Notes: a model not told the origin generated them from the letters alone. 64,000 nt of DNA from Cyanobacteria bacterium SIG27 (GCA_015152565.1 SUTT01000004.1:1-64000); one strand, 5' to 3'; shown: positions 1-12,806, counted from the stretch's first letter. Numbers and translations are program-made.

Positions 1-30
1 ATTCAATCAAGCCGTGTTTTTCTCTTTTCC

Positions 31-126
31 GTCTACTTTTCTCTTTTTCGTCGGCGCATGAGAAAAAAGAGAAAAGTAGACAAGAAACTTTAGTTTCTTT
101 AAAACAAATTAGGGCGAAAGCCCTAA
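31..126. repeat. Three consecutive hairpins in intergenic DNA (31-81, 82-99, 109-126)
   Basis: Inverted repeats read directly: gtctacttttctctttt/aaaagagaaaagtagac; aagaaac-ttta-gtttctt; ttagggc-gaaa-gccctaa. The last may terminate purA on the minus strand. Confidence 0.7.
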
Positions 127-180
127 ATAAAAATATAACTAATTTTGTATAAATAGCATGCGCTGTGTAATTTTATTCTA

Positions 181-1494
<1,314 letters not shown>

Positions 1495-1580
1495 TCAACC
1501 AACCTATTTTACTATGAAATTATTTATAGTAAAATCATCTTAGCGAGAAAAATTTTGAGCAAAATTTGTTGAGGAAAATT

Positions 1581-2972
1581 ATGTTAAAAATTTATAATAC
1601 ACTATCTAACCAAATAGAAGTTTTTAAACCATTAGAAGAAAACAAAGTTAAAATGTATGTTTGTGGTCCTACTGTTTATGACCATGCGCACTTAGGGCAT
1701 GCAAGATGTTATATTACTTGGGATACATTATACCGTTATTTAAAATTTAAAGGTTATGATGTAACGTATTGTAGAAATGTAACCGATGTTGATGATAAAA
1801 TTCTTAAAAAATCAGATACAGAGGGAGTTGAACCATCTGTAATTACTGATAGATATTATAAATCTTTTATTAATTCCATGAATGGTTTAAACGTTTTAAA
1901 ACCAGATATTGAACCAAGAGCAACTAAAACACTTGGCGAAATGATTGCTATGGTTAAAAAATTAGAAACAGATGGCTTTGCTTATGCTGTTGATGGTGAT
2001 GTTTATTTTAGAGTTGAAAAATACGCTAAATATGGACAATTATCTTCTCAGCCAATTAAAGACTTGTTAAATGGTGCTCGTGTTGAAGCGAATGACAAAA
2101 AAGAATCGCCGCTTGATTTTGCATTGTGGAAAAAAGATGAAAAATTTGGCTATAAATCTCCTTGGGGTGTAGGTCGCCCTGGTTGGCACATTGAATGCTC
2201 TGCAATGAGCAAAAAGCATTTAGGTAACACTATTGATATTCACGCTGGTGGAGCTGACCTTGCTTTTCCTCACCATGAAAACGAAAGAGCGCAATCAGAA
2301 TGTGCTAATGGTTGTCAATTTTCTAAATATTGGATGCATAATGGCTTTGTTACAATAAACAAAGAAAAAATGTCTAAATCGTTAAATAACTTTTTAACTA
2401 TTGATGATGTATTAAAAACGTATGATACAAACGCAATTAGATTGTTCATTTTAACAAATCATTATCGCATGCCTGTAGAATTTAATGATGTTGCTTTGTC
2501 TGGCGCTGCGTCTGGAGCTAAACGTTTGATTAATTCTATTGCAGGTATTGTTATAGGTGAAGAATATGATAGCGAAGCTATAAAAGCTTTTGAAGAAGCA
2601 ATGGATGAAGATTTAAATACATCTAAAGCTTTGGCAATTCTTTTTGGATTAGCTGAAAAAGTAAGAAAGGGTGAAAATAAGCAAATTAGCGCTAATACTT
2701 TATCTTATCTTGGTTCTGTTTTAGGTTTTGATTTTAGTTTATCTCAAAAAGAAGTTTCAGCAGATGAGCTAAAAGCAATAGTTGAACCATTGTATGATGA
2801 ATTTAATATTGATAAAAATAACGAAAATCCGATTGATGAAATAATTAAACTAAGAAAAATTGCAAGAGATAATAAAGACTGGGCAAAATCTGATGAAATC
2901 AGAGATAAGCTTTTAGCTCATAAAATTCAACTTAAAGACACAAAAGAGGGCACAACTTGGCAAATAATATAG
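1581..2972 (+). CDS. cysS: Cysteinyl-tRNA synthetase
   Basis: YVCGPTVYDHAHLGHAR, GWHIECSAMS, KMSKSLNN; ATG at 1581 preferred over TTG 1566, with gagg upstream. Confidence 0.95.
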   Translation: MLKIYNTLSNQIEVFKPLEENKVKMYVCGPTVYDHAHLGHARCYITWDTLYRYLKFKGYDVTYCRNVTDVDDKILKKSDTEGVEPSVITDRYYKSFINSMNGLNVLKPDIEPRATKTLGEMIAMVKKLETDGFAYAVDGDVYFRVEKYAKYGQLSSQPIKDLLNGARVEANDKKESPLDFALWKKDEKFGYKSPWGVGRPGWHIECSAMSKKHLGNTIDIHAGGADLAFPHHENERAQSECANGCQFSKYWMHNGFVTINKEKMSKSLNNFLTIDDVLKTYDTNAIRLFILTNHYRMPVEFNDVALSGAASGAKRLINSIAGIVIGEEYDSEAIKAFEEAMDEDLNTSKALAILFGLAEKVRKGENKQISANTLSYLGSVLGFDFSLSQKEVSADELKAIVEPLYDEFNIDKNNENPIDEIIKLRKIARDNKDWAKSDEIRDKLLAHKIQLKDTKEGTTWQII

Positions 2973-3778
2973 AAAATGCTCTATATGTTGTTGCAACTCC
3001 TATTGGTAATTTAGATGATATTACCCTAAGAGCCATAGAAACGCTAAAACAAGTTGATATAATTGCAGCGGAAGATACTAGAAACACAAGTGTTTTACTA
3101 GAAAAATATGGAATAACTACAAGACTTATTAGTTATCATAAATATAGTGAGACTTCTCGCTGTGAGCTATTTTTGAGCTATTTAAATGAAGGTAAATCAA
3201 TCGCACTTGTATCTGACGCAGGGACTCCTTTGATATCTGACCCTGGAGCGATTTTAGTTGAAGCTGTGTTAAATGCAGGGTTTAGAGTTGTTCCAATAGT
3301 AGGAGCAAGTGCAGTTATTGGGTTATTATCTGCAATTCCAAGAAAATGCGAAGATTTTAAATTTATTGGATTTTTGCCTAGAGTTAAAAATCAAATACTT
3401 GAAGTTATTTCAAAAAACCAATACGAAAACTTGGTTTTTTATGAAAGCCCAAATCGTTTAATTGAAACCTTAGAAACTATTGCAATTGAATATCCAGATA
3501 AAAAAGTTGCAATTGGAAGAGAATTAACTAAAAAATTTGAAGAAATAAAAGTTGGTAAAATAACTGAAATTATTGAATATTTTAAAAATAATACCTTAAA
3601 AGGTGAAATTGCAGGACTTTTATATAAAGATGAAAAACAAGAAGAGATTGATGTTTCATCCAAAATAAAAAAATTAAAAACCCTAAATTTAAAAGATAAA
3701 GAAATCGCTTCAATAATTGCGACACTTTACGATGTGAATAAAAATCAAGTTTATAAAAAATGTCTTGAAATTGATTAA
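2957..3778 (+). CDS. rsmI: 16S rRNA (cytidine(1402)-2'-O)-methyltransferase
   Basis: YVVATPIGNLDDITLRAIETL, AAEDTRNT, SDAGTPLISDPG; overlaps the cysS end by 16 nt. Confidence 0.92.
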   Translation: MANNIENALYVVATPIGNLDDITLRAIETLKQVDIIAAEDTRNTSVLLEKYGITTRLISYHKYSETSRCELFLSYLNEGKSIALVSDAGTPLISDPGAILVEAVLNAGFRVVPIVGASAVIGLLSAIPRKCEDFKFIGFLPRVKNQILEVISKNQYENLVFYESPNRLIETLETIAIEYPDKKVAIGRELTKKFEEIKVGKITEIIEYFKNNTLKGEIAGLLYKDEKQEEIDVSSKIKKLKTLNLKDKEIASIIATLYDVNKNQVYKKCLEID

Positions 3779-3785
3779 TTTTAGA

Positions 3786-4190
3786 TTATATCGCACATAA
3801 ATTTTGCGCAAAATCTAATATTTTTCTTAAAACTTGTTGTGTAACTCTAGCGTATGCTAATTTTTTCAATAAATTATAATCAATCGATTTTAAACCTTTT
3901 GAAAGTTTGAAAGTTTTGATTAAAGTTATCAATTGGATAATATCTAAACTCATCATGACTATTTTTTTAATTTGATATAGTTTTTTATTTGTCAAAATTC
4001 TCATAACTTTATTGATTTTAGATAAAACTTTTCTTATTTCGTCGTTAATTTCAAGAATTTGTTTTGCTTTTTCAAGCATAGTTATATGAATTTTATTAAC
4101 CTTATTTTCAAGTCTAATTAAGCCTTTTATAGCGAAAAAGGCAACAACAATTTCAAGAATTATTAAAACTATGTGCGCAAAAACAAGCAT
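3786..4190 (-). CDS. Hypothetical protein with N-terminal hydrophobic segment
   Basis: 134-aa ORF, AT-rich but uninterrupted; no recognised domain. Confidence 0.6.
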   Translation of the reverse strand: MLVFAHIVLIILEIVVAFFAIKGLIRLENKVNKIHITMLEKAKQILEINDEIRKVLSKINKVMRILTNKKLYQIKKIVMMSLDIIQLITLIKTFKLSKGLKSIDYNLLKKLAYARVTQQVLRKILDFAQNLCAI

Positions 4191-4254
4191 TTATGTATTA
4201 TAATAAGTGTAAAGATTAATTTCATCATCAAACTATATTATTTTTAAGGATAAA

Positions 4255-5628
4255 ATGAATTATAAAGCCTCGATACTTTGGTCAGGACGACTGTATAAGC
4301 TTTTAGAAAAGTTAAATTTAGAAGAAAAATTTAACCTTGATGCGCTTGTTGATAACAACATGCCTGAAGTTTTATCTAAATTGCAAAATTCCGCATCGTT
4401 AAAAAAGGTAGCAATTTGTCAGACAAACGGAAAAGCAAGCACTGCTAATTTTTTAAATCAAATTATAGCTGCCGATGATAAAACTTTTGTTTCAAATATT
4501 TCAAAAACAGGTAAAAAATATCCTCCGCTGACTTCGATTATTATGGATTTAGCTAAAGGTTTTGATATTTTTGATTCTGAATGTCATAAAGATTACTATG
4601 TTATGGCTCTAAATGAATTTGAACTTGATAATTATTTTAATTCAATGCGTTTCGATTATCTTTTGTTAGGTAATTTATTTATTGATCAAAAAGACTATGC
4701 AACTCTAGAAGAAAAAAGAGAAAAAATTCAAAGTGCCATAACACTAAATTCTAAGCTTGATTTGATAATCAATGCCGATGACCCCTTGTTTTATCGTATT
4801 GATGAAATTAAAAATGACACTCTTTTAAATAAAAAAAGAAATAAATTTTATTATGGTTTTAATAATATCGAATTTGGAGATAACAATAAAAATCTTTCTC
4901 AAAAAAACGATTTTCTAACTTGCCCAAATTGCTCTTGCAGATTGGATTATAGAAAAATATTTTATTCTCATATTGGAGATTATGATTGCGCTTGCGGTTT
5001 TAAAAGACCAAAGCTTGATTTAAGTGCAGATGCTAAAATATTTGACGACTATTCGTTTTTAACCGTTTATTATAAAGATAATAAAATGGTCTTTAGAGTT
5101 CCAGTTGGAGGAATTGAGGGCGCTTATAATGCGCTTGGCGCTATTGCGGTTGCAATTAATTTGGGAATTGAAAGAAAAATAATTTCTAATGCTTTTGATG
5201 ATTTTAAAAGCATTAAAGGAATTGATGAAATTTTAAATTATAAAGATAAAACTATTAAAATTAAAACAGCCAAAAACCCAACATCTTTATCTTTGGCGCT
5301 TAGAGAACTTTATGCTAAAAAAAATACGAAAGTTGTTTTTTGCTTAAATGATAGTTTAGCTGATGGAATTGATACAAGTTGGATTTGGGATAGTAATTTC
5401 AACAGTGTTTCTCAATTTGAAAATAAAATTTTTGTTAGTGCGAACAGGTTTGATGATATGGCACTAAGATTGAAATATGCTAATGTTAATCCAAGTTTAA
5501 TTATTATGGATGGTTCAATTAAAAATGCAATTCGTTGTTGTTATTGGGATTTAGAAAAAAACGAATCAATGTTGATCATCACAAGTCCATCTTTAATTGA
5601 TGAAATTTACGATATTTTAAATAAATAG
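4255..5628 (+). CDS. Mur ligase family protein, MurT-like (lipid II isoglutaminyl synthase large subunit)
   Basis: P-loop-like QTNGKAST, inserted zinc ribbon CPNCSCRLDYRK..YDCACGFKRP, DUF1727-like VVFCLNDSLADGIDTSWIWD. Confidence 0.8.
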   Translation: MNYKASILWSGRLYKLLEKLNLEEKFNLDALVDNNMPEVLSKLQNSASLKKVAICQTNGKASTANFLNQIIAADDKTFVSNISKTGKKYPPLTSIIMDLAKGFDIFDSECHKDYYVMALNEFELDNYFNSMRFDYLLLGNLFIDQKDYATLEEKREKIQSAITLNSKLDLIINADDPLFYRIDEIKNDTLLNKKRNKFYYGFNNIEFGDNNKNLSQKNDFLTCPNCSCRLDYRKIFYSHIGDYDCACGFKRPKLDLSADAKIFDDYSFLTVYYKDNKMVFRVPVGGIEGAYNALGAIAVAINLGIERKIISNAFDDFKSIKGIDEILNYKDKTIKIKTAKNPTSLSLALRELYAKKNTKVVFCLNDSLADGIDTSWIWDSNFNSVSQFENKIFVSANRFDDMALRLKYANVNPSLIIMDGSIKNAIRCCYWDLEKNESMLIITSPSLIDEIYDILNK

Positions 5629-5753
5629 TTTGCAATTGAAGAAAAAAAGTTATAAAATAAGACAAAATCAAACTATTTGCGCTATACATTCTTTATTTTT
5701 AAAAAATTATTGCGCCGACGGTCTGAAAAAATACAACTAAAAAGGAGACCAAA

Positions 5754-6029
5754 ATGTACGAAGACAAAAATTTAGTGTGCGAAGAATGCTCAAAAGAATT
5801 TGTTTTTAGCGCAGGAGAACAAGAGTTCTATGCTCAAAAAGGACTTGTTAATATTCCAAAAAGATGTCCTGAATGCAGAAAAGCAAGAAAGCATAAATCA
5901 AAAAGAAAATTGTATGACGCAGTTTGCTCTGCATGTGGAGTTGAAACAAAAGTTCCTTTTAAACCAACTGAAGGAAAAGAAGTTTTCTGTAAAGAATGTT
6001 TTGCAAAGCAAAAAGAAGCTCAACAATAA
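5754..6029 (+). CDS. Zinc-ribbon domain protein
   Basis: CxxC pairs: LVCEECSKEF, KRCPECRKARK, AVCSACGVE, VFCKECFAKQ; aaggag RBS. Confidence 0.8.
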   Translation: MYEDKNLVCEECSKEFVFSAGEQEFYAQKGLVNIPKRCPECRKARKHKSKRKLYDAVCSACGVETKVPFKPTEGKEVFCKECFAKQKEAQQ

Positions 6030-6047
6030 CAATAAAAAAATAATATT

Positions 6048-6077
6048 AAAATACACCCAAAAAGGGTGTATTTTTTT
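6048..6077 (+). terminator. Rho-independent terminator
   Basis: atacaccc-aaaaa-gggtgtat followed by T-run. Confidence 0.8.
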
Positions 6078-6132
6078 GGAACTTTTTTAAAAATTTAACG
6101 TCAAATAAGGTATAAATGCCGTATTTGCTACT

Positions 6133-6168
6133 AGGCTCTTGGGAGGAGAGAACTAAGAGCCTTTTTTT
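6133..6168 (+). terminator. Rho-independent terminator after a short non-coding interval
   Basis: aggctctt-N14-aagagcct followed by T7. Confidence 0.75.
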
Positions 6169-6706
6169 ATTTTTTCTTGTAAATCAAAGCTAAAACAACC
6201 ATTGAACAATAAAGCATAAATTCAACAGTTTCTTCAACGCATGAATTATGCAGAGTTTTTTCAGAAATAATTTGAATTAAAACGCATAAAACTGCAATTA
6301 GAAATGTCCAAAATGGAAATTTTATGTTTTTAATCATATCAATAATATCAACCCAAATTTTCTTGATTAAGGCATATAAAACCCCGATACCAATATAAAT
6401 TCCAACTAAAATATGGCAGAGTTTTTTGTTAAATTGAACTACACTTTCATCAACAAATACTCTTCCATAGCTAATTTCTCTTGCAAACATTAAAAGAAAA
6501 AGCATAGCTAAAAAAGTAAAAAATGTTTTATGATTTTTTGTTTTAATTGAAACAAAAAAACCGCCTAAAAGTGCAACAAGCTGCAAATTTTCTAATAGTG
6601 TATTTTCTTCGATGGTTTCTAAATTAAAAATTTTTATAAAAATAACGCTTGCGATAAGCGATAGAATAATTAAAAAGTTTTCTTTATAAAATTTGAAATC
6701 CAACAT
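6167..6706 (-). CDS. Multi-pass membrane protein, unknown function
   Basis: 179-aa ORF with several hydrophobic segments. Confidence 0.7.
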   Translation of the reverse strand: MLDFKFYKENFLIILSLIASVIFIKIFNLETIEENTLLENLQLVALLGGFFVSIKTKNHKTFFTFLAMLFLLMFAREISYGRVFVDESVVQFNKKLCHILVGIYIGIGVLYALIKKIWVDIIDMIKNIKFPFWTFLIAVLCVLIQIISEKTLHNSCVEETVEFMLYCSMVVLALIYKKK

Positions 6707-6788
6707 TTTTAACTCCCTTTGTAAAATTAGCCTTAATTTATCTCAATTTTACCACATTTTTATTCAAATCTATGTTAAAATTAATATT

Positions 6789-8240
6789 ATGAGTAAAGAA
6801 TTTAAACAAGAATTTTCAATTAAATCTATCCCTACAGATGACACACTATTATTAGAAAATACACTTAATGCTATGAGCACAAGTGGTTGGGAATTATATT
6901 CAATTTATGAAGCAGAACAAAATTCTAAAATTGTCTATAATTGCATTTTTGTAAAAGAAACAGCAGTTGAGGAAGACGAAACAACTGATGAAATAATTAA
7001 TTTCAGAAGTACGGTTGAGCGTATGCTTTATACTAGCGATGAGCCTTACGAGCTTTGTTTAAATCTTCAAAAGAAAATTAGAGATAAAAAAGAAAAAATA
7101 GAGCGTGTTAAAAAGTTTCTTGAAAATTCAAAAGAAGATGAAAGAGAGCTTTTAAACGAAGAAATTAAAAAAGATATTGATGAATTAAATAATCTAAAAA
7201 GAGATTTAAAAGAAATTTTAGCTCCATCTAAAATGTCTAAATTTTTAGGAGAAGAAAAGCTTTCAATCAGTTTATCAAGCGAAAACTATTCATTGTGTGA
7301 TCCTAAAAATGAGAAAAATTTACTTTCTCAAACTGTTAGAGTTCGCCAAGAATTAACTAACGATTTAGGCTATATCATTCCAAAAGTACAATTTATTGAA
7401 AACGCTTCATTGGATGAATTTGATTTTTCAATTAATATCCACGGTGTAAGCGTAGTTAGCGCTAAAGCATATCCTGATTATTTAGCATTTTTTGAAGATG
7501 AGTTAAATTTTGAAAAAGCTCCAAAAGAAGCAATTAAAGAAAAAGACCCATTAACCAAAAGAAAAATGCTTTGGATTCCAAAAGAATTATGTGAAAACTA
7601 TTGGGTTGAGGGGCTTGAAGCCACAGAATATATCGCTCAATATTTAGCTCATTATTCAATTGTTCATGTTGATGAAATTTTTGATTATAAAGATTTAAAT
7701 CGCTATGTTGAATATGTAACTGAACAAAATGAATTTTTAACTGAGTCAATTTTAGGCGAATTTATTAGCGTTTCAGAGCTAAAATATATCTTAACTCAGT
7801 TGATTAGAGAAAGAGTTTCGATTAAAGATATCGTTTACATTTTTGAAAAATTAAACGATTTTTCAGATGACCCTAATAAAGCTGATTTATTAGATAAATT
7901 AAGAATATCTTTATCAAGACAAATTTCAGCTTCAGTCGCTTCAAAAGATAAAGAAATCTTAGCTTACGAGCTTGACGATGATACATTAGAACTTCTTGAA
8001 GCACAAACAAACAAAGAAGAATCTAACGTTAAAATTGATTTATCCAAGTTTTCAAAATTTAAAAAGATTTTAAAAGAAACAAGAAAAGATATAATTGAAC
8101 AAAATGCAATAATTGTTGCTCCTGCTCAATATAGACAAGTTATTTTCATTTTGGTTTCTCAATTATTTATGGATATTCCTGTAATTTCTTTTGAAGAAGT
8201 TAATTTGGATTATAAATTAACTATTTTAGGTAAAATATAA
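6789..8240 (+). CDS. DUF4177-like N-terminus plus soluble FlhA/FHIPEP-type cytoplasmic domain
   Basis: N-term STSGWELYSIYEAE; C-term VRQELTNDLGYIIPKVQFIENASL..FSINIHGVSV..LWIPKE..LGEFISVSELKYILTQLIRERVSIKDIVYIFEKL..LRISLSRQIS matches the FlhA_C pattern; ATG 6789. Confidence 0.75.
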   Translation: MSKEFKQEFSIKSIPTDDTLLLENTLNAMSTSGWELYSIYEAEQNSKIVYNCIFVKETAVEEDETTDEIINFRSTVERMLYTSDEPYELCLNLQKKIRDKKEKIERVKKFLENSKEDERELLNEEIKKDIDELNNLKRDLKEILAPSKMSKFLGEEKLSISLSSENYSLCDPKNEKNLLSQTVRVRQELTNDLGYIIPKVQFIENASLDEFDFSINIHGVSVVSAKAYPDYLAFFEDELNFEKAPKEAIKEKDPLTKRKMLWIPKELCENYWVEGLEATEYIAQYLAHYSIVHVDEIFDYKDLNRYVEYVTEQNEFLTESILGEFISVSELKYILTQLIRERVSIKDIVYIFEKLNDFSDDPNKADLLDKLRISLSRQISASVASKDKEILAYELDDDTLELLEAQTNKEESNVKIDLSKFSKFKKILKETRKDIIEQNAIIVAPAQYRQVIFILVSQLFMDIPVISFEEVNLDYKLTILGKI

Positions 8241-8242
8241 TC

Positions 8243-9341
8243 ATGGATATTAATCTTTTAATTGATGAACTAAAACAAAAGATAAATTCTTTAAAAGAAC
8301 GCTTTTTTTCAATAGAAAGGTGTCTTTGACTTTGACAACTTAAAAAGTCGCAGTTTAGAAATTGAAGAAGAACTAAAACAAGAAAATATCTGGTCTAATC
8401 AAGAATTATCTTCAAAGCTCTTAAAAGAACAAAAAGAAATTAAATCAAAACTTGAAAACCTTTCTTCTTGGAGCTCTGTAATTGAAGATTCTCTTGTTGC
8501 TCTTGAATTAGAAGATGAAAGTTTAATTGAAGAAACAAAGAAAAATCTTTTAAAACTTGAAAGTGATTTTGATAAGTTTGACCTTGAAAACATGTTAAAT
8601 GGTGAATATGATAAGTGTGACGCTATTTTAACAATTAATTCTGGAGCAGGTGGCACTGATGCTCAAGATTGGGCAGATATGCTATTTAGAATGTATCTTA
8701 GATGGGCGCAAATTAAGGGTTATACAACAGAACTTCTTGATAAATCTGATGGAGATGAAGCAGGGATAAAATCTGCAACCTTTAAAGTTTGTGGTTTATA
8801 TGCTTATGGTTATTCAAAAGCAGAAAAAGGAGTGCACAGGCTCGTTAGAATTTCTCCGTTTAATGCTAACGGTAAAAGACAAACAAGCTTTGCTTCGCTG
8901 GAAGTTTCCCCTGTTGTTGAAGATTTTTCATCTAAAATTGAAATTAAACCTGATGAAATCGAAGTGGACACCATGCGCTCAGGTGGTGCCGGAGGGCAAA
9001 ACGTTAATAAAGTTGAAACAGCGGTTAGAATTAAACACTTGCCAACGGGAATTGTTGTAAAATGCCAACAACAGCGCTCTCAATTACAAAACAAAGAAAC
9101 AGCTATGCAAATGTTGGCTTCAAAGCTTCTTGCAATTAAACAAGCTGAATATGAAGCTAAAATGGGCACTTTAAAGGGTGAAGTTATGGATGTGAATTTT
9201 GGTTCTCAAATTCGCTCATACGTTTTTCATCCATACAAAATGGTTAAAGACCACAGAACAAGTTTTGAAACTGCAAATGTTGACGCTGTTATGAATGGTG
9301 AAATTGATGGGTTTATTGAAAGTTATTTAAGAAATAAATAA
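8243..9341 (+). CDS. prfB: Peptide chain release factor 2 with programmed +1 frameshift, join(8243..8326,8328..9341)
   Basis: Internal SD agaaagg 3 nt before CTT-TGA-C (8324-8330); downstream [29 protein letters not shown]. Confidence 0.96.
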
Positions 9342-9390
9342 AAGCGCAAATTTTTTCTTTCACGCTCCTTGTATAAACAAGGAAAAACTC

Positions 9391-10767
9391 ATGAGAATAT
9401 CATCAATTAACAACACAAATTTTGGTTATAATAAAAAATTAAATAGACGTCTTAATGAAAAGCTTGATAGTACTCCTGCAACATCTACAACTAAGCTAAT
9501 TAAAGACCTTAATTATTTTTGCAATCAAACAGAAAACGATATTATTCAGCTTGAAAATGACGCCTATGGTGGAACGGCAAGAAATGAAGAACAAATTGCT
9601 CTTAAATTGCCTATTTTTATGGCAGCAAAAAGGCAGTGTTGTTTGCTAGTTGAAAGAATTTTTCCTGAATTAGATTTTTTAAGAACAACCCTTGATACTT
9701 TAGAAAACGAAGAAGAGGGAAGATATGACTTATACGACAAGTTGTATGATTTAGAAAAAGAAAAATTATGCTACAAATGGCGTGATGAACTTTTTAAAAT
9801 ATTAGATGATGATCTAGACAACATGACAGCTTTGGTATCAACCCCATCTAGAAGTGGTGTTGGTGTTGGTTCGGATGAATCTGAAAGAGAATTGCTACAA
9901 AAATTTGAAGCAGGTTCATCCTCTCCAAAATCATTAGAAGATGTTGTCGGTTTAAGCGAACAAATTGAAGATATCAAAGATTTAATCCTGTTTCCATTGG
10001 AACATCCTCAAGAAGCTCAACAAAGAAAAGAAGATTATGGAATTGAAATTCCGCATTTTATAATTTTGTATGGTCCACCAGGTTGCGGAAAAACTATGAC
10101 CGTTGAAGCACTGGCTTCTGAAAGCGGATGTGATATGTATCATATCAATTTAGCTGATGTTGGCTCTAGCTTTGTAAATGGCACAGCTATTAAAGTTGCA
10201 AAAGCGTTTGACGAAGCTTTTAAATTAGCTCAAAAATCTGATAAACCAATAATTCTTTTCATGGATGAAATGGATTCTTTGTTGGCTCAAAGGCATGATG
10301 CAACTGACGGCGGAAAAGAAGATAATAAAGTAGTTAATACATTTTTGCCATTAATTGAAAAATCAAAAGATAAAAATATTATCATTGTTGGTGCAACAAA
10401 TATGTATGAATTACTTGATAAAGCAGTTAAAAGAAGAGTAAAATATGAAGCTTATATTGGTTTACCAAATCAAGATGAAATCAAAAAGCTTTTAATTAAA
10501 CAATTATCTAAAATTAAAATGGGTCAAACCCTTGCAACAGATGAAGAAGTGCTAGAAAGAATTTCGCATTCTTTAATAGGTTATAGCCCATCAAACATTG
10601 TTAAAATAATATCCGATGCTTCAATGTTAGCTTATAGAGCTAAAAAAGAAATAGATGAACTAGATATTTCTTATGCAAAACAACGTGGTTCATATAATAA
10701 AATTAACGAACAAGAATATCTGCCAGAAAGTAAAAAGCGTTCAACAAAAATCGGAATTACATATTAA
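9391..10767 (+). CDS. AAA+ ATPase
   Basis: Walker A YGPPGCGKT, Walker B ILFMDEMD; N-term MRISSINNTNFGYNKK. Confidence 0.88.
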   Translation: MRISSINNTNFGYNKKLNRRLNEKLDSTPATSTTKLIKDLNYFCNQTENDIIQLENDAYGGTARNEEQIALKLPIFMAAKRQCCLLVERIFPELDFLRTTLDTLENEEEGRYDLYDKLYDLEKEKLCYKWRDELFKILDDDLDNMTALVSTPSRSGVGVGSDESERELLQKFEAGSSSPKSLEDVVGLSEQIEDIKDLILFPLEHPQEAQQRKEDYGIEIPHFIILYGPPGCGKTMTVEALASESGCDMYHINLADVGSSFVNGTAIKVAKAFDEAFKLAQKSDKPIILFMDEMDSLLAQRHDATDGGKEDNKVVNTFLPLIEKSKDKNIIIVGATNMYELLDKAVKRRVKYEAYIGLPNQDEIKKLLIKQLSKIKMGQTLATDEEVLERISHSLIGYSPSNIVKIISDASMLAYRAKKEIDELDISYAKQRGSYNKINEQEYLPESKKRSTKIGITY

Positions 10768-10860
10768 ATTATTAAGAAATTGTTTATTTTTTAAAGAATT
10801 TAAAAAAACAGTGTTATTTTAATGTCATAAGGAAAAATATATTTTATAGGAGAGATATAA

Positions 10861-12705
<1,845 letters not shown>

Positions 12706-12720
12706 AAGCTGATATAAATA

Positions 12721-12748
12721 ATAACGGGGCTTATAGCCCCGTTATTTT
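12721..12748 (+). terminator. Rho-independent terminator of dnaK
   Basis: ataacggggc-ttata-gccccgttat followed by T-rich sequence. Confidence 0.85.
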
Positions 12749-12760
12749 ATGCAAAAAAAA

Positions 12761-12803
12761 GGAGAGGTTTCCCTCTCCAACACGATTTAAAAATAACATG
12801 AAA
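12761..12803 (-). terminator. Terminator plus conserved 3' UTR of the giant prepilin-like gene
   Basis: Minus strand: tttcatgttatttttaaatcgtgttggagagggaaacctctcc then T-run; nearly identical element at 23485-23528. Confidence 0.85.
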
Positions 12804-12806
12804 TCC

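Noticed and set aside
5800-6090. Alternative-frame ORF over the zinc-ribbon gene
   Set aside because: The 5754-6029 frame has the CxxC pattern and RBS; this frame runs into the terminator
8243-8329. prfB as a pseudogene because of the in-frame TGA
   Set aside because: Canonical programmed frameshift signal (SD + CTT TGA C) is intact
8399-8656. Antisense ORF over prfB
   Set aside because: Covers the post-frameshift part of prfB; Ser-rich shadow translation
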